A DNA stretch of 49,174 bases from Streptomyces sp. MP131-18 (lineage in GTDB: Bacteria; Actinomycetota; Actinomycetes; Streptomycetales; Streptomycetaceae), in NCBI RefSeq assembly GCF_001984575.1, contig NZ_LZNS01000001.1, positions 5,029,882 through 5,079,055 on the forward strand, in the 5' to 3' direction. Both the position numbers and the translations under genes were made by a program. Below are positions 31,833 through 40,066 of this stretch, one piece after another. The notes below the pieces were generated by a model that worked only from the letters and a program-made list of their open reading frames with translations, made no database searches and was not told the DNA's origin. Each line of letters starts with the position of its first letter. The first letter of the stretch is position 1.

Positions 31833-32794
31833 GCGGCCTTGACCTCCTCGGCCAGCGACAGTGCCTCCCGCGCCATCGCGGCGGTGGCGTCGATGTCGGT
31901 CATCAGCAGGGGAACGGCGCGGCAGCGGATGCCGTCGGCCTCCACGACGCCGACCGCGTCCGCGTCGGAGGTGTCCACCAGCCAGCCGTCCAGCAGCCCG
32001 GAGCCGTAGTGCTGGGCGACGGCCGCGGCGGTCGAGGGCACGCCGACGGCGGCCAGCACCTTGTCGGCCATGCCGCGCACGGGCGCGTCACCGATGATGG
32101 GCGACAGGCCGACGACCGGCACCCCGGCGTCGGCGATGCCCTCGCGCAACCCGGGCACGGCGAGGATGGTGCCGATGCTCACCACGGGGTTGGACGGCGG
32201 GAAGACGATGACGTCCGCCGTCGCGAGCGCGTCGAGCACGCCGGGGGCGGGCGCCGCCTGGTCCGCGCCGACCGGCAGTACCGCGTGCGCCGGTACGCCG
32301 GCGCGCAGCCGCACCCAGTACTCCTGGAAGTGGACCGCCTTGCGGCCGCCCTCGCCGTCGTCCACGACGACGTGCGTCTCGACGCGGTCGTCCGTCATCG
32401 GCAGCAGCGTGACCCCGGGCTCCCAGCGGCGGCACAGGGCCTCGGTGACGGCGCTGAGCGGATACCCGGCGCCGAGCATCTGGGTGCGGACGATATGGGT
32501 GGCGAAGTCCCGGTCGCCGAGGCCGAACCACTCGGGCCCGACGCCGTAGGCGGCCAGCTCCTCCTTGACGGTGAACGTCTCGTCGGCCCGGCCCCAGCCC
32601 TGTCCGTCGTGGATGCCGCCGCCCAGCGTGTACATCACCGTGTCGAGGTCGGGACAGACCTTCAGGCCGAACAGATGAATGTCGTCGCCGGTGTTGCCGA
32701 TGACGGTGATGCCGGCGTCCGGGGCGGCGCGCCGCAGGCCGCGCAGGAAGCGGGCGCCGCCGATGCCGCCGGACAGAACCACGATGCGTTGCAT
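31829..32794 (-). CDS. fbiA: 2-phospho-L-lactate (phosphoenolpyruvate) transferase FbiA/CofD
   Basis: Joins the activated phospho-lactate or, in actinobacteria, phosphoenolpyruvyl-GPP to FO, giving (dehydro-)F420-0. The 321-aa protein has the CofD landmarks VVLSGGIGGARFLRGL (nucleotide/FO site), GNTGDDIHLFGLKVCPDLDTVMYTLGG and FPPSNPVVSIGTIL. CAGACT lies 7 nt before ATG 32794, inside the end of the upstream cysteine dioxygenase gene, so it can probably be transcribed on its own as a leaderless message as well as by read-through. It overlaps fbiB by 4 bp. FO synthase (fbiC) is not in this window. Confidence 0.96.
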   Translation of the reverse strand: MQRIVVLSGGIGGARFLRGLRRAAPDAGITVIGNTGDDIHLFGLKVCPDLDTVMYTLGGGIHDGQGWGRADETFTVKEELAAYGVGPEWFGLGDRDFATHIVRTQMLGAGYPLSAVTEALCRRWEPGVTLLPMTDDRVETHVVVDDGEGGRKAVHFQEYWVRLRAGVPAHAVLPVGADQAAPAPGVLDALATADVIVFPPSNPVVSIGTILAVPGLREGIADAGVPVVGLSPIIGDAPVRGMADKVLAAVGVPSTAAAVAQHYGSGLLDGWLVDTSDADAVGVVEADGIRCRAVPLLMTDIDATAAMAREALSLAEEVKAA

Positions 32795-32807
32795 GCGGCC
32801 CAGTCTG

Positions 32808-33308
32808 TCAGCAGGCGAGGACGTCCCGGGGAACGGGCTCCGCCTGCGAACGGGCGTGCATGTGCATCTCGGTGAGCCCGGGGAAGTAGATGTGCAGGCT
32901 GACGGCGGGCGTCAGCGCGGCGTTCACCACTTCGTGCACGTAGCCGGGCGCGAAGACCCGCAGTGAGCCGGGCGTCAGCACCCGGCTGCCGCGGCCGTCG
33001 GCGTGCTCGGTCAGCGCGCCCTGGAGCACCGTGTACACGCCGTTGGACGCGCCGTGGTCGTGCCGCCCGCTGCCCTGGCCCGGCACCCAGCTCAGCAGCC
33101 ACACCTCGTACCCGGGACCGGTGCGCAGCCGGTGGTACCAGCGGCTGGCCGCGTCGTACCGCACCAGGGGCGCCCAACACGCGCGATCACCCGCGAGCGC
33201 GGCGGCCAGACCGGCGAACTGCGCGACGGTGGCCGGGTGCTCGGGAACGGGCGGGAGCAGGTGCGGGATCGCCAGCGGGTCACCGGCGATTTCGTTGTCG
33301 TTGTCCAT
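32808..33308 (-). CDS. Cysteine dioxygenase type I
   Basis: Non-haem iron cupin of 166 aa that would oxidise cysteine to cysteine sulfinate. Iron ligands are expected in GRHDHGASNG (two His) and YVHEVVN (His), and the middle strand is VYTVLQGALTEHA. I start at ATG 33308 (MDNDNEIAG), which matches where actinobacterial homologues begin as I recall them; the in-frame extension upstream begins with TTG and has no ribosome-binding site. A 17-codon frame ends 43 bp upstream. fbiA follows by 13 bp on the same strand. Cysteine supply affects WhiB-type Fe-S clusters, but a link to the divergent whiB gene is speculation. Confidence 0.92.
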   Translation of the reverse strand: MDNDNEIAGDPLAIPHLLPPVPEHPATVAQFAGLAAALAGDRACWAPLVRYDAASRWYHRLRTGPGYEVWLLSWVPGQGSGRHDHGASNGVYTVLQGALTEHADGRGSRVLTPGSLRVFAPGYVHEVVNAALTPAVSLHIYFPGLTEMHMHARSQAEPVPRDVLAC

Positions 33309-33351
33309 GAGGTCGGTGGTGTCGCCATCGTTCGGGGTACGGATGGATGCC

Positions 33352-33405
33352 CTAGCGGAGCGGCAGACGCACGTGCCTGTCAACGGGGCTCGCGGCCGGG
33401 GTCAT
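33352..33405 (-). CDS. Candidate leader peptide upstream of cysteine dioxygenase
   Basis: A 17-codon frame, MTPAASPVDRHVRLPLR, begins at ATG 33405 and stops (TAG) 43 bp before the cysteine dioxygenase start. Actinobacterial sulfur-metabolism genes often have short leader peptides with an RHV-x-L core that act as attenuators. This one has that core but no cysteine codons. A TGC-GTC-TGC triplet occurs in the same stretch in the dioxygenase frame. A GTGG precedes ATG at 7 nt. The call rests on position and motif. Confidence 0.5.
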   Translation of the reverse strand: MTPAASPVDRHVRLPLR

Positions 33406-33697
33406 TGTTTCACCACTTCGGGTAAGGGTGCGCCGCGGAAAGGTTTATGCAGGCCGCTTTGCGGACAGACGGGCTTCCACCCGCGGCCTCGGGGGCGCCG
33501 TTGCCCATCCGTGATCCGGCTGTGATCCTGGTCGCTGTCGCCCGCGGGCTGCAACACATCCGGGCGCTCGTTCGTCTCTCAGGGTGCAGGCGGTCGATGG
33601 ACCGGCGAAGTGAGAGGAGAACGACCGGATTACGCGACTGGCCGAGCGCTGGCTCGTGTGAGTTTGTGCCGATTTGAACACTTTCCGTGCGCTTGTG

Positions 33698-33712
33698 GTG
33701 CCACAGGGTGAA
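33698..33712. promoter_or_regulatory. BldD-like box upstream of whiB
   Basis: GTGCCACAGGGTGAA fits the BldD consensus (nTnACnCWGnGTnAn) at all but one fixed position. whiB is a known target of c-di-GMP-loaded BldD in Streptomyces, which represses sporulation genes during vegetative growth. It lies about 27 bp upstream of the -35 element. Confidence 0.6.
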
Positions 33713-33738
33713 TCATCGGGTGAATAACAGATCGTGGC

Positions 33739-33768
33739 TTGACTGCCAGTGAGCACCCCGCCTGTAAT
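33739..33768 (+). promoter_or_regulatory. whiB promoter
   Basis: TTGACT (33739-33744) and TGTAAT (33763-33768) with an 18-bp spacer, 74 bp before the whiB start. The sequence resembles a vegetative sigma-factor promoter. Confidence 0.6.
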
Positions 33769-33841
33769 TTCACTCATGTCGTTCGAGCGGTATCGATAAC
33801 AACGGCATCACGGGGAAGCAAAGAAGACGAGGGGCGCGCAT

Positions 33842-34105
33842 ATGACCGAGCTGTTCCAGCAACTGCTGGTCGATCAGGCGGAGGAGGAGCTGGGCTGGCA
33901 GGAACGCGCACTGTGCGCCCAGACCGACCCCGAGTCGTTCTTCCCCGAGAAGGGTGGTTCCACGCGTGAGGCGAAGAAAGTGTGCCTCGCCTGCGAGGTC
34001 CGCTCCGAATGTCTCGAATACGCCCTCGCCAACGACGAACGCTTCGGAATCTGGGGCGGTTTGTCCGAGCGTGAACGTCGGCGTCTGAAGAAGGCGGCTG
34101 TCTGA
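33842..34105 (+). CDS. whiB: WhiB developmental transcription factor
   Basis: Iron-sulfur regulator of 87 aa required for sporulation septation in aerial hyphae, where it acts with WhiA. The four cluster ligands are Cys25, Cys48, Cys51 and Cys57, and GIWGG (69-73) is the turn that contacts sigma factor or DNA. The C-terminus SERERRRLKKAAV is the basic DNA-binding tail. From memory it is nearly identical to S. coelicolor WhiB, differing mainly in the first 16 residues, so the symbol is secure. GAGGGG lies 7 nt before ATG. Upstream are a promoter and a BldD-like box. Divergent neighbour: cysteine dioxygenase leader. Confidence 0.97.
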   Translation: MTELFQQLLVDQAEEELGWQERALCAQTDPESFFPEKGGSTREAKKVCLACEVRSECLEYALANDERFGIWGGLSERERRRLKKAAV

Positions 34106-34106
34106 G

Positions 34107-34121
34107 CGGGGTTTGACCCCG
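34107..34121 (+). terminator. Short hairpin after whiB
   Basis: CGGGGT and ACCCCG pair around a TTG loop, starting 2 bp after the whiB stop codon. Small but GC-rich and well placed. Confidence 0.45.
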
Positions 34122-34258
34122 GCCGACCGGTGGCTGACCGATGTTGCGTCGGTCCGGCGGGCTCCGGCGGGCCCAGCCGCTAGTGTGGTGCGCTGTCCGA
34201 GACGTCGCCGCACGGCGGCACCGTCCACACCGTCCAGCGAACCGGGGCCAGCACCTCG

Positions 34259-37200
34259 ATGTCCGTGCACAGCCAGCCGGCGGCGCCCCAGCAGGCCGCC
34301 CACCCAGAATTCCCGCGGCACGTCGTCACCGCCGTACTCGTCTCGCACGACGGCGAACGCTGGCTACCCGAGGTCCTGCGCGGCCTGCTGGCGCAGGAGC
34401 GGCCGGTGCAGGACGTCATCGCCGCCGACACCGGAAGCGCCGACTCCTCCGCCACGCTGGTCACCGAGACACTCGGCGCCGAGCGCGTCCTGCACCTCGC
34501 CCGCCGCAGCGGCTTCGGCACCGCCGTCGCGGAGGCCGTCCGCACCGCGCCCGTCCTCACACCGGACGATCTGCCCTACCTGAAGCGCCCCAATGCCTGG
34601 GACCCCGTCACTCGTACGTGGGACACGAGTACCTACGACCTGCCGGAGCTGCCGTTCGGCGAGCCCGTCCACTGGCTGTGGCTGCTGCACGACGACGCCG
34701 CTCCCGAGCCGGACGCCCTCGCCGAGCTGCTCCGCCAGGCCGACGCCAGCCCCTCCGCCGCGATCGTCGGTGCCAAGCTCCGCGGCTGGTACGACAGGAA
34801 GCAGCTGCTGGAAGTCGGCGTCTCCATCGCCAACAGCGGCCGCCGCTGGACCGGCCTCGACCGCAGGGAGCAGGACCAGGGCCAGCACGACCAGGTCCGC
34901 CCCGTCCTCTCCGTCTCCACCGCGGGCATGCTCATCCGCCGCGACGTCTTCGAGCAGCTCGGCGGCTTCGACCGCAGACTTCCGCTGATGCGCGACGACG
35001 TCGACCTGTGCTGGCGCGCCCAGGCCGCGGGCCACCGCGTGCTCGTCGCGCCCGCCGCCGTCCTGCGGCACGCCGAGGCCGCATCGAGGGAACGCCGTTC
35101 CATCGACTGCGCCGGCCGCCTCGGCGGCAACCCGCACCGGGTCGACAAGGCCGCCGCCGCCTACGCCCTCCTCGTCAACGCCCGCGGACGCGTACTGCCC
35201 TGGGTGCTGTTCCGGCTGGTCTTCGGCACCCTGCTGCGCGTTCTGGCCTACCTCGTCGGCAAGCTGCCGGGCCGCGCCCTGGACGAGGCCGCCGGGCTGC
35301 TGGCCACCCTGCTGCGCCCCGGCCTCGTGCTCGGCGCCCGCCGCCGCCGCGACCGCGCGGTCGCCCCCGACAGCGACCCGGGCGAACTGCGCCCCCTCTT
35401 CCCGCCGCCGCTGGCCACCGTGCGCACCACCATCGAGCAGGTCGCGGGCAACCTCGGCGGCCGGACCGAGCCCGCCGCCGCCGGCGGCGGGCGGCACGGC
35501 GCCGTCGAATCGGGCCCGTCCGACGACGAGACGGACGCCCTCGACGTCGAGCAGTTCGCCCGCGTCCGGCGCCTCGCCCGCCGCCCAGGCCCCATGCTGG
35601 CCCTCGGCCTGCTGCTCGCCGCCCTGCTCGCCTGCCGCGACCTCATCGGCACCGGCGCGCTCACCGGCGGCGCCCTGCTGCCCGCCCCGGGCGACGCCGG
35701 CGACCTGTGGGACCGCTACCTGTCGACCTGGCAGCCCGTCGGCACCGGCGGCACCGAATCGGCGCCCCCCTATCTCGCCCTGCTCGCGCTCATGGCCACC
35801 GGCCTGCTCGGCAGCACGGGGCTCACGATGACGCTGCTGCTCGTCGCCTGCGTGCCCCTGGCGGGCGCAAGCGCCTACTTCACCTCGCGCCCGCTGGTCA
35901 TGTCCCGCCTGCTGCGCGCCTGGGCGTCCATCGCCTACGCCTTCCTGCCCGCCCTCACCGGAGCCGTCGCGGGCGGCCACCTCGGCACCGCGGTCCTGGC
36001 CGTGCTCCTGCCGCCCCTGGCCCGCACCGCGATCCTCGCCGCCGGATACGCGGCGCCCGGCGGGCGCGGCTCCTGGCGCGCCGTGTGGGCCTGCGCCCTG
36101 CTGCTCGCCGTCGCCACGGCGTTCACGCCGGTGATCTGGCCGCTCGCCCTGGTGCTCGCGCTGTTCGCCGTCTTCCTGCCGCTCCCGTTCGACCCCGCGC
36201 TGGTCCGGGCCAGGGCGCTGCGCCTGGGCGCCGTGCTCCTCACCCCCTTCGTGCTGCTCGGCCCCTGGTCGTGGTCGGTCCTCCTGTCGCCCTCCGACTT
36301 CCTGCGGGAGGTCGGGCTGCCGTTCGAAACGGGCCGCGCCACCGCGTTCCAGCTGCTCAACGTGAACCCCGGCGGCCCGGGCACCCCCAGCACCTGGCTG
36401 CTCATCGGCATCGTGCTGGCCGCGCTCGGCGCGCTGCTGCGCCGCGAACGGCGGCTCGCCGTCACCACCGCGTGGGCCGTCGCCCTCGCCGGCCTCGTCT
36501 TCGCGGTCTGGTCCGACGGCGACGCCTGGGCCGGGCCCGCCACCCTGGTGTACGGCCTCGCCCTGCTCGCCGCCGCCGCGCTCGGCGCGGACGGCGCCAG
36601 GTACCGGGTCGCCGCGCAGAGCTTCGGCTGGCGGCAGCCCGTCGCCGTCGCCGTCGCGGGCGCCGCCGCGGCCGGGCCGCTGCTGGCCGCCGCCGGCTGG
36701 ATCATCGGCGGCGCGAACGGCCCGCTGGAACGCACCGATCCGGTGCAGGTGCCCGCGTTCGTCGCCGAGGAGAGCACCACCCAGGACCAGGCCCGCACCC
36801 TCGTGCTCTCCGGCCGCGGCGCCGCGGAGGACGGCGCGCCCGGCGCCGTCGACTACAGCCTCGTCCGCGGCTCCGGCGCCCGGCTCGGCGATGCCGACCT
36901 GGCCGAACTGCTCGGTCCCGACGACGGCTTGAGCGAGGTCGTCGGCGATCTGGTGGCCGGTTCCGGCGCCGACCAGACCACCGCGCTCGCCGCCTACGCC
37001 GTGCGGTACGTGCTGGTGCAGGACGGTTCGCCGGCCGGACTCCACCGCGTGCTCGACACCACCCCAGGACTCCAGCGCCTCAGCCAGGAACAGGGCGCGC
37101 TGTGGCGGGTGAACAGCGACGTGTCCCGCGCCGTGATCCTGCCCGCCGAGGAGGAGGGCGCCGGGGCCGAGCCCCTCGCCGTCCCCGCCGGTGCGGTCGA

Positions 37201-37834
37201 CATCCACACCGACGTGCCGGAAGGGCCGGCCGGGCGCGTGCTCCAGCTCGCCGACACCGCGGGCGACGGCTGGCAGGCCACCCTCGACGGGCAGTCCCTC
37301 ACGCCCGTCACCATCGACGGCTGGGCCCAGGGCTTCGAACTGCCCGCGGGCGGCGGGCGGCTGGACGTCGTCCACGAGACCCCGGGCACGCACACGCTGT
37401 GGGTCTGGGCGCAGGGCTTCGCGCTGCTCGTGCTCACCGTGCTCGCGCTCCCCGGCCGCCGCCGCGAGCTGGACGACGACCTGCCCGAGGAGGCGGAGCC
37501 CGCGCCCGCCGCCCCCCAGGGCCGCCGCGCGCGCCGCCAGGCCGCCGCGGAGCCGCCGCCCGCGCCCGTTCCGGCGCAGGCCGGGCCCCCGGACGCGGCG
37601 GGTACGGACGGCGCGCCGCCGGTGCCGCCCGCGCCGCAGGCACCGCCCGCACAGGAGCCGTGGCCCGGCTACCAGGACCCCTGGCCCGGCACCTACCAGG
37701 ACCAGGGCGCCGCCTACCCGGACGGCCCCGCCGTCCCGCCGCAGCCCTACCAGGACTGGGACGGGAACAGCTACGACAGCACCCGGCCGTACGACTACCC
37801 CGCCGACTACGGCGACGGGAGCAACCAGCGATGA
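34259..37834 (+). CDS. Large membrane glycosyltransferase (GT2 domain plus polytopic membrane domain)
   Basis: Integral membrane protein of 1191 aa. Residues 20-330 are a GT-A/GT2 domain: VTAVLVSHDGERWLPEVLRGLLAQ, then WLLHDDAAPEPDALAEL with the metal-binding acidic cluster, and GFDRRLPLMRDDVDLCWRAQAAGH near the acceptor site. From about residue 440 there are a dozen or more hydrophobic helices, then a large beta-rich outer domain (about 820-1040), one more helix and a Pro/Gln-rich cytoplasmic tail of about 120 residues. Expected role: building or exporting an envelope glycan. A TAGTGT -10-like element is at 34181. Its TGA overlaps the next ATG (ATGA), so the DUF5719 protein is made with it. 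Confidence 0.88.
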   Translation: MSVHSQPAAPQQAAHPEFPRHVVTAVLVSHDGERWLPEVLRGLLAQERPVQDVIAADTGSADSSATLVTETLGAERVLHLARRSGFGTAVAEAVRTAPVLTPDDLPYLKRPNAWDPVTRTWDTSTYDLPELPFGEPVHWLWLLHDDAAPEPDALAELLRQADASPSAAIVGAKLRGWYDRKQLLEVGVSIANSGRRWTGLDRREQDQGQHDQVRPVLSVSTAGMLIRRDVFEQLGGFDRRLPLMRDDVDLCWRAQAAGHRVLVAPAAVLRHAEAASRERRSIDCAGRLGGNPHRVDKAAAAYALLVNARGRVLPWVLFRLVFGTLLRVLAYLVGKLPGRALDEAAGLLATLLRPGLVLGARRRRDRAVAPDSDPGELRPLFPPPLATVRTTIEQVAGNLGGRTEPAAAGGGRHGAVESGPSDDETDALDVEQFARVRRLARRPGPMLALGLLLAALLACRDLIGTGALTGGALLPAPGDAGDLWDRYLSTWQPVGTGGTESAPPYLALLALMATGLLGSTGLTMTLLLVACVPLAGASAYFTSRPLVMSRLLRAWASIAYAFLPALTGAVAGGHLGTAVLAVLLPPLARTAILAAGYAAPGGRGSWRAVWACALLLAVATAFTPVIWPLALVLALFAVFLPLPFDPALVRARALRLGAVLLTPFVLLGPWSWSVLLSPSDFLREVGLPFETGRATAFQLLNVNPGGPGTPSTWLLIGIVLAALGALLRRERRLAVTTAWAVALAGLVFAVWSDGDAWAGPATLVYGLALLAAAALGADGARYRVAAQSFGWRQPVAVAVAGAAAAGPLLAAAGWIIGGANGPLERTDPVQVPAFVAEESTTQDQARTLVLSGRGAAEDGAPGAVDYSLVRGSGARLGDADLAELLGPDDGLSEVVGDLVAGSGADQTTALAAYAVRYVLVQDGSPAGLHRVLDTTPGLQRLSQEQGALWRVNSDVSRAVILPAEEEGAGAEPLAVPAGAVDIHTDVPEGPAGRVLQLADTAGDGWQATLDGQSLTPVTIDGWAQGFELPAGGGRLDVVHETPGTHTLWVWAQGFALLVLTVLALPGRRRELDDDLPEEAEPAPAAPQGRRARRQAAAEPPPAPVPAQAGPPDAAGTDGAPPVPPAPQAPPAQEPWPGYQDPWPGTYQDQGAAYPDGPAVPPQPYQDWDGNSYDSTRPYDYPADYGDGSNQR

Positions 37835-39390
37835 ACCGCGCGACCATGTCCCTCATCGCCGTCACCGCCGCCCTCGCCGCGGTGACCGGCGCCACCGCCC
37901 TGCGGTCCGACCCTTCCGAGACGGTCCGCACCTCGCAGCGCCTGCCCGTTCCCGTCGAGCGCACCGCGCTGACCTGCCCCCGGCCGACCGCCGCCGAGTC
38001 GGCCTCGACCTGGTACACGGCGTACACGCCGCCCGCGGGCGAGGAGCCCGGCCGCGCGGACGAGGGCGACGAGTCCGGCCGCGCCGAGCTGCTGGCCGCG
38101 CCCGAGCACGTTCCCGGCGGCGAGGAGGAGCAGGACGGGGAGGAACAGGACGGGCAGGACGGGCAGGAGGGGCAGGAGCAGGACGGCGGCCAGGACGCGG
38201 CGCCGGAGCCCGTCGTGCCGCTCACCGAGCCCGGCGTTCCCGTCTCCGCCCGCGTCGACGAGTCCGCCGCCGCCCTGGCCGGCACCGCCGAGCAGCGGTT
38301 GGCGCCCGGCTGGACGGTGCAGCAGACCACCGCCGTCACCGCGGGCGGCGTGCTGGGCACGTCCTGCCAGACCCCGGACACCGAGTTCTGGTTCGCGGGC
38401 GCCAGCACCGCGGAGAGCCGTTCCGACTACGTCCACATCACCAACCCGGACGAAGCCGCCACCGTCGTGGACATCGTGCTCCACGGCCCGGAGGGCGCCC
38501 TGGACTCCGAGGCCGGGCAGGGCATCACGGTGCCGGGCCGCAGCAGCGTTCCGGTCCGGCTCTCCACCGTCAGCCCCGAGCCGCAGACGAACGTCGCCGT
38601 CCAGGTCACCGCACGCACCGGGCGCGTGGGCGCCCAGGTCGAGGCCGTCGACCAGCAGCTGGGCGCCGACTGGCTGCCGCCGTCCGCGGCACCCGCGGGC
38701 GGCCCCGTCGTGCTGCCCGGCATCCCCGCGGACACCAGGTCCGTGCGGCTGGCCGTCTTCGCCCCGGGCGAGGAGGACATCACCCTGGACGTGGGCCTGG
38801 CCGGCCCCGGCGGCACCATCACCCCGGCCGGCTACGAGAGCATCTCCGTCCCCGCCGGCACGCTGACCGCCATCGACCTGGAGAACCTGACCCAGGGCGA
38901 GGCCGGTTCGCTCGTCCTCACCCCGGCCGCGGAAACGGGCGGCGGTCCTGTCGTCGCCGCCGCGCGCGTCACCCTCGGCGAGGACGACGAGCAGGAGATG
39001 GCGTTCATCCCCGCCACCGCCCCCGTCGGCACCCGCGCCTCCGCCGCGGGGAACACCGCCTCCGGCACCACGCTCTCCCTGCTGGCCCCCGACGAGGCCG
39101 TCGAGGTCGACGTCACCTGGTCCGCGGGCGCCGAGGGCGGCGAGAGCGTCACCGATACGTACACGGTCGACGGCCGGACCACCATGACCGTGACCCCGGA
39201 GATCCCCGACTCCACCGAGGGCCCGTTCGCGGTGACCCTGACGCCCCGCGGCGGCCCGCTGTACGCGGCCAGGACCCTCACCGTCGACAACGGGGGAACG
39301 CCCGGCTGGACCGTCCAGACGCTCCCCGACGACCACTCCACCGTCTCGGTGCCCGAAACGGAGCCCGACCTGTCGATCCTGATGGACTGA
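37831..39390 (+). CDS. DUF5719 family secreted/anchored protein
   Basis: Protein of 519 aa with an N-terminal signal or anchor (MSLIAVTAALAAVTGATAL), an acidic Glu/Gln/Asp-rich repeat tract at about 97-122 (EEEQDGEEQDGQDGQEGQ), and an all-beta outer region with repeated Ig-like strands (DYVHITNPDEAATVVDIVLHG, GRSSVPVRLSTVSPEPQTNVAV). It has no catalytic motif that I recognise. The family is found beside the large GT2 membrane protein in actinobacteria, and the 4-bp ATGA overlap here shows tight coupling, so it is probably a partner of that enzyme at the cell surface. Function unproven. Confidence 0.85.
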   Translation: MNRATMSLIAVTAALAAVTGATALRSDPSETVRTSQRLPVPVERTALTCPRPTAAESASTWYTAYTPPAGEEPGRADEGDESGRAELLAAPEHVPGGEEEQDGEEQDGQDGQEGQEQDGGQDAAPEPVVPLTEPGVPVSARVDESAAALAGTAEQRLAPGWTVQQTTAVTAGGVLGTSCQTPDTEFWFAGASTAESRSDYVHITNPDEAATVVDIVLHGPEGALDSEAGQGITVPGRSSVPVRLSTVSPEPQTNVAVQVTARTGRVGAQVEAVDQQLGADWLPPSAAPAGGPVVLPGIPADTRSVRLAVFAPGEEDITLDVGLAGPGGTITPAGYESISVPAGTLTAIDLENLTQGEAGSLVLTPAAETGGGPVVAAARVTLGEDDEQEMAFIPATAPVGTRASAAGNTASGTTLSLLAPDEAVEVDVTWSAGAEGGESVTDTYTVDGRTTMTVTPEIPDSTEGPFAVTLTPRGGPLYAARTLTVDNGGTPGWTVQTLPDDHSTVSVPETEPDLSILMD

Positions 39391-39424
39391 CGGCCGGAAA
39401 AAGACGTTTCAGTCCCGTCAGTCC
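39384..39424. terminator. Bidirectional terminator between convergent genes
   Basis: GGACTGACGG (39384-39393) and CCGTCAGTCC (39415-39424) form a perfect 10-bp stem. The loop contains GAAA/TTTC, giving an inner stem. Both stop codons (DUF5719 TGA and the zincin-like gene's TGA) are within the arms. Confidence 0.7.
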
Positions 39425-39882
39425 TGCCCGTACCTGGGATCGACCGACTCAGGGGCCAGCCCGAGCAACTCCGCCGCCTGCTCCACGACCACCTCGTGCA
39501 CCAGCTGCGCGCGCTCGTCCCGGTCGCGGCTGCGCAGCTCCACCGGGCGGCGGTACACCACGATCCGGTCGGGCCGCCCGGGCCGGGCCCGCTGCACGCC
39601 GCCGAGCGGCACGCCGTCCGTGCCGGACCCCGGCTCGCCCTCGCGCGCCAGCCAGGGCACCTCCTGCACCTCGAAGTCCACGCCGGCCAGCTGCGGGAGC
39701 CTGCGCCGCAGCCGTTCCGCCGAATCGTGCACCAGGGAGTCGAACGTGTCGGCCCGGCTGATCGCGAGCGGCACCTGGGGCGGCGCCACGGGCCCGCGCA
39801 TGCCGCGGCCGTGCCGGTCGCGATGCCGGTGACGGTCGGCCGGGCCGGGCGGGACGGGGGGGACGCCGCTGGAATTGTCCAT
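39418..39882 (-). CDS. Zincin-like metallopeptidase family protein with degenerate active site
   Basis: Protein of 154 aa from the 'metallopeptidase family' (minimal zincin). After a His/Arg-rich N-terminus it has FDSLVHDSAERLRRRLPQLAGVDFEVQEVPW and ends in LVHEVVVEQAAELLGLAPESVDPRY. The usual HExxH of minimal zincins would be expected there, but HEVVV lacks the second His, so peptidase activity is doubtful. TATGGT is 8 nt before ATG 39882, suggesting a leaderless transcript. It is divergent from DUF3499. Function unknown. Confidence 0.82.
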   Translation of the reverse strand: MDNSSGVPPVPPGPADRHRHRDRHGRGMRGPVAPPQVPLAISRADTFDSLVHDSAERLRRRLPQLAGVDFEVQEVPWLAREGEPGSGTDGVPLGGVQRARPGRPDRIVVYRRPVELRSRDRDERAQLVHEVVVEQAAELLGLAPESVDPRYGQD

Positions 39883-40066
39883 CGCACTCGACCATAGAGG
39901 ACCGGAAGCCGCGGGGTGAGAACACCGCTCGCCATCCCGCCGCCGTGGGACAACACCGAACCAACAGACGAATCCGTACAGCGCGGGCGCAGGTGGGACG
40001 ACACGGTGGTGTGACGCCGGTCGGAGTCGTCGCGACCCGCTCAGGAGTGCGGTACGGTCCAACATC

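Larger units (their letters stand above)
33406..33841. other. Intergenic region between the dioxygenase leader and whiB
   Basis: 436 bp without a gene I can support. The whiB-proximal third holds a BldD-like box and a TTGACT/TGTAAT promoter (listed separately). The rest has a GTGATCC-GGCT-GTGATCC direct repeat around 33511 and short frames without ribosome-binding sites. Long upstream regions are normal for developmental genes. Confidence 0.6.

Noticed and set aside
33309..33383. TTG-initiated N-terminal extension of cysteine dioxygenase containing TGC-GTC-TGC
   Set aside because: No ribosome-binding site. The ATG at 33308 matches where homologues begin as I recall them. The Cys codons are noted only in connection with the leader.
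33447..33677. 76-codon frame between cysteine dioxygenase and whiB
   Set aside because: No ribosome-binding site, no domain, poor codon bias, and it lies in the promoter region of whiB.
34364..37393. A 1009-codon open frame on the minus strand opposite the large glycosyltransferase
   Set aside because: Long antisense frames are expected in very GC-rich genes. The product has no domain, and its composition mirrors the sense gene.
34141..39390. A 1749-codon open frame running through both the glycosyltransferase and DUF5719 genes in another frame
   Set aside because: Its translation is Arg/Pro/Ala-rich nonsense, and it only becomes the DUF5719 protein at the end. The frames starting at 34259 and 37831 show real domains and correct codon bias.
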